Notes under the pieces: generated by a model
Told to the model about the DNA's origin: nothing
The model's database searches: none
The model's input: the letters and a program-made list of their open reading frames with translations, nothing else
Made by a program: the position numbers and the translations under genes
Source: Symsagittifera roscoffensis
Taxonomy: Eukaryota; Xenacoelomorpha; Acoela; Convolutidae
Assembly: GCF_963678635.1 (NCBI RefSeq)
Contig: NC_087064.1
Location: 67,444,025-67,508,024, forward strand
DNA: 64,000 nucleotides
Reading direction: 5' to 3'
Part shown: piece by piece, positions 58,478 to 64,000 of the stretch
How the letters are laid out: every line of letters begins with the position of its first letter
Position numbering within the stretch: the stretch's first letter is position 1

Positions 58478-60217
58478 CATTCGCCCGGAAGATACATATC
58501 GACGGATAACAAAACTAAGTCTTAAGACGACTGGCTAACGTCTAAACAGAGCTTTGCATGCTTTTCACCGTCTCTACCAAGCCAGTACTTTTCGGTGGTA
58601 TTTCTAACATCGGGTCGACAAAAACGTTACTGCTCTCCGGCTTCGACCAGAACGCTCAAATTAACTTAATTACATGCAACTAGTGAGCTCATGGCTGGGT
58701 CTCAGTATCCCCAGACCACGAGGTCACTCCTAAAAACAGGGTTACTACTTATTATATTACTATTGTTTTTGTTCAGTAGATAAAAATCATCATCTCCATC
58801 GAAGATGGATCAACCCTCCCCCCCCCCCCCCCAACTCCTAGCACCTAATCCTTGTCAAAACTAATCCAAATATCAATTAAATTCAAGTCAGGACATGACA
58901 GGATGCTAAAAGTTTACGTGGCAGGATAAAAATTTCAGTTCCTTTACCCTTCCGGATTGACGAATCCGCTAAATCAAGCTCGTTAATCTTGATTTCCTCC
59001 TATTCCGGAAGGCTGTCTCTTACCCTTCACCGTTGTTCGCAACGGCCTTGCAACTATTGTAGCAGCACAATAGTTGCAACTCGGAACGTCCTCGGCTATT
59101 CTGTAGTTCGTTGTCGTTTTTAATCTCGATTTTCGTCCTGTTCGCTATCGCAGATAAAGTTGTTCTTGTTTTTTTCGTTTTTTAGCCAAAATGACCGTTT
59201 CTGACGTTTCTCAGAAATATGACGTCACAATTCGAATTTTTGAAATTTAAAAATACTAGAATATTCCAGCCCTCACCGTCTGGCCAATCGTTCCAATAAC
59301 GTTCTTAGTTCTTAATAACCACCAATCCGGAAGGCTTACTGCTAAAAATTCGACTTCTGCACAAATTGCATTTTGGCCATTCTGGTCGAATGCCACATAC
59401 TCCCCGGACAGTCCGGTCAATGTCCTCATTGAATCGCGCAATGTTCGTAAAATCGTTACAGTGTCATCGAACAGAATTTACAAAATGCACGAAATTACTT
59501 TTATCCACGTCACATCGACTCACTGCAGAATATAAATGGCATCATACTACATCACAATAGCCTTCAAATTCTCTCTTTAATCTGCACATTGAGGATATGA
59601 CTTAAGATAAAACATATTTTCTGACTTCCAATGTCAATGTCCCGATTAAAACTTTTTCTCTTTGATTTAAAAGGTGTTGGCTTGTAGGACAGTCCTGCCA
59701 ACCAACAAGCTAAAATTATCCTACTGTGCTCTTCCCTTCGGAAATCTTGCTTGTTATTGTCCTGTAATATTAAAACTAAGAAACTTTGTGGTTAGAAAGA
59801 ACAATGAAACAATCTCCCTCTTCGAGAGATTACTCAAGCCTTCCGCGTCACCACAAAGTGATCAGTCTTCCTAAGTGATTAAAAACAACCATGCAGGCTG
59901 GAATATTTAAATATACTCTTCTCTTAAGCCTTTCTAAATAAATAATAAGTGAGTGTCTCTAAAGCCACTTCTGCTAAAATCAAAATGCAAATTTATAAAT
60001 GCAACAATTTCAAAACTCAACTAAATGTTTCAGTTTTCAATTACAACTTGGTTGCTTGGTTTCTCATTTGAGTTTTTCACACACATAAAACAATTCTGAG
60101 TTTTAACTTTTCTTCATCACTCCTTTGTTCTCTTCTTTTTTCGTCATTTAGAAGTTCTAAAACTTCTAAATTCTTCTAATTTTCTTTCTTGTTGCCTCTT
60201 GTTTTCTCGACCATTCA
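58478..60217. other. Stretch without a supported gene
   Basis: Contains a poly-C run at about 58818 and a short perfect hairpin at about 59050-59080 (TTGCAACTATTGT / ACAATAGTTGCAA). Composition becomes GC-richer toward the right. It may include the 3' end of the minus-strand element beyond. No LTR can be demonstrated from one side. Confidence 0.4.
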
Positions 60218-61468
60218 TCAATGTTCCATTTTTTCCTCCTGTGATACTGACTCCGCACTTTCGGTCTCCGTATCCTGTAGCACATCGTTGGCTATCCTGA
60301 CGCTGTTGGAAGCCGTCCTCCAACACTTCTGCTCTTCTACCCTCTGCTTACAGCAAGGTAGGGGATCCACGTTGGATTCTCTGTTTCTGCAGAAACTGTT
60401 GTGGAGACACAACGTCACGTTTCTCTCCAAATCTTCTTTCAGCATCTCTGCCTTCTCATTTCCACTACGCTCACTCGTCCTGGAAATTCTTTTCACGGCG
60501 GTGGTCACTGCATTCCGATGAGTCACGAGAGCTCGCTTGAAAGCTCCTGCTCCAATGTCCAGCTGATATTCACTGTACACCCTGCCGTGCTTCGACATAT
60601 GCGTTTTCGCATACTCGTACAACCATGCAGTCATGTTAGCTCTGAACCATGGCATCAATCGTTTTCTCGCCAATATCTTTTTCACTTCCATCGGAATGTT
60701 TAGATCTTTGCACATTGTCTCAAAAAGATCTAAATCTTTTAGACAATCTAATTTCCGCAATTGTTCTCTCGTCGGCGCCTCCTGTCTATTATTTTCTCTC
60801 ACATGAGCTTCCAGCCATCGTATCGCCATCATAACTCCCACTATCACTATTGTTACGGGCTGTGATGAATCTGGTAAACCCAGGGAGAGCAGCTCTCCAG
60901 AGTCCCAGATCAACATTAGATTACTACGCTTGGGATACCACCAGGTCTGCAGCAAGCAGTGGCAAGGAAACTCGTCATGCGTCAACATGATGCTGCTCCA
61001 ATTACGTTTTCCCGAAGCTTCCAGCAATGGTTCCACTTCCATCATCACTCGGTGGATTTCATCATTCTCATCTACTGCATTGTAATCTGTGACAGTTGAT
61101 CCTCTCTGTTTCTGTTTCTGAAAGTCACTGAAGTTCCCGCTCACATGTCTCATGAACTTCTTTCCTAGTATTGACTCCAACTCTTCTTTGGTTCTCTCTG
61201 GAACTGCTGAGAACATCTTACATAGTAACTCGTAAGATTTTTCAGACATTCTCGCCCATCTCACACACTTTGGCACTGAGAAGGCTTGATCCACGATCGT
61301 TCTTGTACTCTTCACGTCCACAGCCACGAAATGTACAGGATATATGCTCTTGCACATTGAAGCCAACGTTGAACCCACCAAATATCGTGCACCTGATGGT
61401 CTACAATAAGTTTGGCTGTGTCTGATGTTCATCTCTGTTTCGATTTTTCGCAAATAACAGGTCTTCAC
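60218..61468 (-). CDS. Long minus-strand frame, third segment (416 codons), unknown
   Basis: It continues the same coding region after a +1 frame change around 61430-61468, where the two frames overlap around GCGAAAAATCG. Features seen: QTWWYPKRSNLMLIW, and PVTIVIVGVMMAIRWLEAHV (hydrophobic, possibly buried rather than membrane-spanning), then a basic stretch and an acidic C-terminus (DTETESAESVSQEEKMEH). No family recognised. The start given is only the first start-like codon in this frame; the protein more likely continues from upstream. Confidence 0.55.
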   Translation of the reverse strand: MKTCYLRKIETEMNIRHSQTYCRPSGARYLVGSTLASMCKSIYPVHFVAVDVKSTRTIVDQAFSVPKCVRWARMSEKSYELLCKMFSAVPERTKEELESILGKKFMRHVSGNFSDFQKQKQRGSTVTDYNAVDENDEIHRVMMEVEPLLEASGKRNWSSIMLTHDEFPCHCLLQTWWYPKRSNLMLIWDSGELLSLGLPDSSQPVTIVIVGVMMAIRWLEAHVRENNRQEAPTREQLRKLDCLKDLDLFETMCKDLNIPMEVKKILARKRLMPWFRANMTAWLYEYAKTHMSKHGRVYSEYQLDIGAGAFKRALVTHRNAVTTAVKRISRTSERSGNEKAEMLKEDLERNVTLCLHNSFCRNRESNVDPLPCCKQRVEEQKCWRTASNSVRIANDVLQDTETESAESVSQEEKMEH

Positions 61469-62072
61469 TCATGAGCTCCCGCAATGTGTGCTGCTCACAC
61501 CAGTTCAGTGTACTACCGTCCACTGCCGATATGAGGTTCAGGTGCAGCACCGACCTCCTATATGCTTCCACTTTAACGTCAGGGAATACAAACGTGACTG
61601 CTGGTCCATAGATCACTGTCACGAACTCCGTGACTCCTCTGATCAGCGCCAAGGGATCGGTTCTCATAGCTAAGCTCAAATCCGTTAATAGCGGCATGCC
61701 TCCAACATGTCGTCTAACATCTTCCTCTCTTTCAATTGTCTCGTCTTCTCCGGTTCCAAAGCGATTTTGCTGCAAGAGATACTGGATAAGAGTGTGTCTC
61801 AGGTCTCTTATTTTGTTCCAGGAGTCCGTGGATTTCTTCATATCCAGGTTCCTCGCTCTCTCTTTCATCTGCTCTGGACAACGTGCCAGTTTCATTAGTC
61901 CTCCCAAGTTTCCGTGGGTGATTGCGATCAATGTCAGAAGTCCATCTAGTCGCAGGTTCTGTATTCCATCCGTTAGCAGTATCGCCGGTCCTTTCACGAA
62001 ACTCTCCGCTCCGAATTTCACGAACAAGGCTATTAATTCCACTATCGATACTCTCACTACTGCTTCGAGGAA
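61401..62072 (-). CDS. Long minus-strand frame, second segment (about 224 codons), unknown
   Basis: In the same frame as the segment upstream, separated from it only by a TAA at 62073-62075. It contains ILLTDGIQNLRLDGLLTLIA and TEFVTVIYGPAVTFVFPDV. Ends at 61401 after the point where the reading probably shifts +1. Confidence 0.55.
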   Translation of the reverse strand, partial: FLEAVVRVSIVELIALFVKFGAESFVKGPAILLTDGIQNLRLDGLLTLIAITHGNLGGLMKLARCPEQMKERARNLDMKKSTDSWNKIRDLRHTLIQYLLQQNRFGTGEDETIEREEDVRRHVGGMPLLTDLSLAMRTDPLALIRGVTEFVTVIYGPAVTFVFPDVKVEAYRRSVLHLNLISAVDGSTLNWCEQHTLRELMSEDLLFAKNRNRDEHQTQPNLL

Positions 62073-64000
62073 TTACTTTATCAAATAGTGCGAGACTTTC
62101 GGGTAAACTTTTGCCAAGAAGGACGCGGTCCATCCGGCTCCCAACCCTTCTAGCATGCTGTCTGTCCTTTCAAATCCCTCCTGTCCCTTCACTTCCTGGG
62201 TCCAGAAGGTTTCCAGAGTAATCTGACACATTCTGTTCACAAACTCAGCGGTCTTTTCTCCGGCATTTTCCGCCAGGTTCACCTCCTTCAACAAGTAGGC
62301 ATGTATCTTCGTGATCATTACGGGGCCTTGCTGAAAAGCATCTGCACCCAATGCCGCTACTCTAGGATTCAGGTGTAGCCACTGGTTGGCTTCCGGCTTG
62401 GTTCTCAGAACCATCGCCTCCAGATGAGCTCTCGTCTCTAGTGAGTTTTTTCGTCTTGTGTCTTCACTTGCCACTTCCATTGCTCGGAACCATAAGTCGT
62501 TGGACATTGCCGTGATCACTCGATGGTCGTCGTCTATTCCCGGTTTCAGTTTGAGTTGCCGACTGAAGTTGGACAGTTCCAACCCCAGCACTTCGTCCAA
62601 CACTAACATGTGTAGCGCGTGGTCCTTGAATCCTCTCATCGCGTTTGAGATATCTGACCATACTGCAGGCAGTTCAGCCTTAAGTGGCCTCAGGTTCTCC
62701 ATTTCTATCATGCGATTCGGGGCCGATATGATCACATCATATTTTCCTTCCGAAAGTAAGGCTACCATTGCGTACACAAACTTCAGTCCATCCGGGAGAT
62801 GTGCATATCCCGGAGACAACGCGAATACTACTCTCAACGCCACTTTATTGAATGACCCCTCCTTCGTTGCATCCACCACTTCACCCATCGACTCTAGGAT
62901 GTCTTTTATTGCTGGCCATACTGCGTTTTCTGCTGTTGCAGGATCTCTGAGCCTGCTCAGAAAACCTCTACTGTGTAGATGGTCATTGATGCCAGCAAAC
63001 ACAATCGTTATTGGGTTCATGTCTGTCTGCCTTTGTACCCCTATAGCCAAAGACACTGATTGCAATAGGTCTAGGTCAACCGCAGCCAACATTATGACGT
63101 CCGGCCAAAACAAAGACTTGGAGGTATACACGAACTCTGAATTCGCTACTACCATGATTTTGGCCTTCCTCATCTCTGCTTTGTCATAGGCGGCGAAGAT
63201 GGTCTCATCTTTCTTTATCGCTGTCAATCCGCCATATCTCTGGGCATCACCATCTTGGTTCACTAGTTTTGGGTACACTCTCTCCTTCACATGACCAGGT
63301 GGTGTCGTCAGCTGCCTGAATATCTTCACGTGTTGTCCAATCGGCGCTCTCGCCGTCAGGAATCTTCCTGGTCTTTCTTCACGATTCCCCTCATCATGGT
63401 TCAATCTCACATCTTGCAACGGTCTCGCATTCACTGGTCCCATCGTGTTGTTAGAGGGCAGTCCCTCCAAATCAGCAAATCTCAAGGCCGTCGTGGAGCT
63501 GAAATTTATGCTAGCGGCTATCAACCAGTCTACGCCGGTTATTGAGTATAATCTGCTGACGGATAGCATCGCTCCATTCAGCATCCTCCTTGCATCTTCG
63601 ATGAAGCTTACTCTCTGCAGGTCCAGCTTCATTAGTTCGTCTTTGTATATATGCCAAGGAGACGGTATGGATCTCGACCACAACAATGAGCCTCTGCTCG
63701 GTCTCTCCTCTCGACTGGTACTCGTCGTCTCCGACCTAGTGTCCGATCTAGATGTGCCTGCTACTTCTTCGATTGGTTGGTTGACAGGTCCTATCCTTCT
63801 CCTAGGATGAATTGTCCTCCTCATCGGTGCTTCTCCCAACCGATCCTGCACGTCTGTTCTTCGACCTGGTTCGCTGGAGCTTTGTTGCCGGTAATTCGTG
63901 ACGGCTGGGACCGTACCCAAGCGTGTTTCCAGGCTAGGAGGCACAAAGGTGGTAATCACCGCACCACTCACCGTTCCCTCTTCCTTCAGCACTCCTGTGT
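62073..64000 (-). CDS. Long minus-strand frame, first segment, runs off the window
   Basis: At least 642 codons, open to the right edge. The N-terminal part seen is Arg/Ser/Thr/Pro-rich and probably disordered. From about 63500 leftwards a globular region begins (ITGVDWLIAASINFSS). It contains DVIMLAAVDLDLL and, after about 25 residues, IVFAGINDHLHSRG. GIND recalls the GxND block of SGNH hydrolases, but a GDS serine block is not present (ANSEF instead), so this is only a weak hint. GC content is clearly higher than in the first 58 kb. Ends at a single TAA. Confidence 0.6.
   Translation of the reverse strand, partial: TGVLKEEGTVSGAVITTFVPPSLETRLGTVPAVTNYRQQSSSEPGRRTDVQDRLGEAPMRRTIHPRRRIGPVNQPIEEVAGTSRSDTRSETTSTSREERPSRGSLLWSRSIPSPWHIYKDELMKLDLQRVSFIEDARRMLNGAMLSVSRLYSITGVDWLIAASINFSSTTALRFADLEGLPSNNTMGPVNARPLQDVRLNHDEGNREERPGRFLTARAPIGQHVKIFRQLTTPPGHVKERVYPKLVNQDGDAQRYGGLTAIKKDETIFAAYDKAEMRKAKIMVVANSEFVYTSKSLFWPDVIMLAAVDLDLLQSVSLAIGVQRQTDMNPITIVFAGINDHLHSRGFLSRLRDPATAENAVWPAIKDILESMGEVVDATKEGSFNKVALRVVFALSPGYAHLPDGLKFVYAMVALLSEGKYDVIISAPNRMIEMENLRPLKAELPAVWSDISNAMRGFKDHALHMLVLDEVLGLELSNFSRQLKLKPGIDDDHRVITAMSNDLWFRAMEVASEDTRRKNSLETRAHLEAMVLRTKPEANQWLHLNPRVAALGADAFQQGPVMITKIHAYLLKEVNLAENAGEKTAEFVNRMCQITLETFWTQEVKGQEGFERTDSMLEGLGAGWTASFLAKVYPKVSHYLIK

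Noticed and set aside
59050-59085. microRNA precursor hairpin
   Set aside because: The 13-bp stem is too short for a typical precursor and there is no supporting flanking pairing.
62458-63810. Plus-strand ORFs of up to 243 codons opposite the giant minus-strand frame
   Set aside because: They are reverse shadows of a frame that stays open for over 640 codons.

Overview
This is an invertebrate-type animal nuclear window. It is AT-rich, with spliceosomal introns (mostly GT-AG), many decayed mobile elements and long homopolymer tracts. I cannot name the species. There is one 200-base assembly gap (17309-17508).

The first 50 kb is organised around one rhodopsin-class (class A) G-protein-coupled receptor gene on the + strand, closest in its motifs to melatonin receptors. 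Its TM1 exon lies at the left edge and further exons at about 11831, 28597, 45832, 46752 and 49861-50078. Its introns of 11-17 kb are packed with other elements. (1) A decayed mag-like Ty3/Gypsy LTR retrotransposon with a tRNA-Ser-type primer site lies at 4028-11182, preceded by the 3' end of a second copy. (2) A 13.26-kb apparent DNA transposon lies at 13784-27046. (3) Relics of a Maverick/Polinton are scattered over 30.1-45.1 kb: major capsid protein pieces (one block triplicated), a penton-like protein, an integrase and a type-B DNA polymerase. (4) Several hAT-like miniature elements are present, one with a clean 8-bp target duplication, and another miniature element sits 2 bp after the receptor stop codon.

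The 13.26-kb element is the most remarkable part. It has short terminal inverted repeats and, just inside both ends, clusters of a GGATTCC-containing motif in both orientations. It carries three intron-containing genes with open, phase-consistent exons. Gene 1 joins a DDE-transposase-like protein to a JmjC (KDM2/PHF8-like) 2-oxoglutarate oxygenase domain with its metal ligands intact. Gene 2, on the opposite strand, encodes a 443-residue protein of unknown function with a possible Tudor/chromo-like N-terminus. Gene 3 encodes a disordered N-terminus followed by a SET methyltransferase resembling PR-Set7/KMT5A. A mobile element that carries both a putative histone demethylase and a putative histone methyltransferase suggests that it edits chromatin at donor or target sites; this is inference.

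Beyond 50 kb there are duplicated non-coding blocks with hAT-like miniature elements (50.8-55.7 kb), an A-rich cluster of small + strand ORFs (56.4-58.5 kb), and a GC-richer, very long minus-strand reading frame (60.2-64.0 kb, running off the window) broken by one in-frame stop and one frameshift. I do not recognise that protein family.
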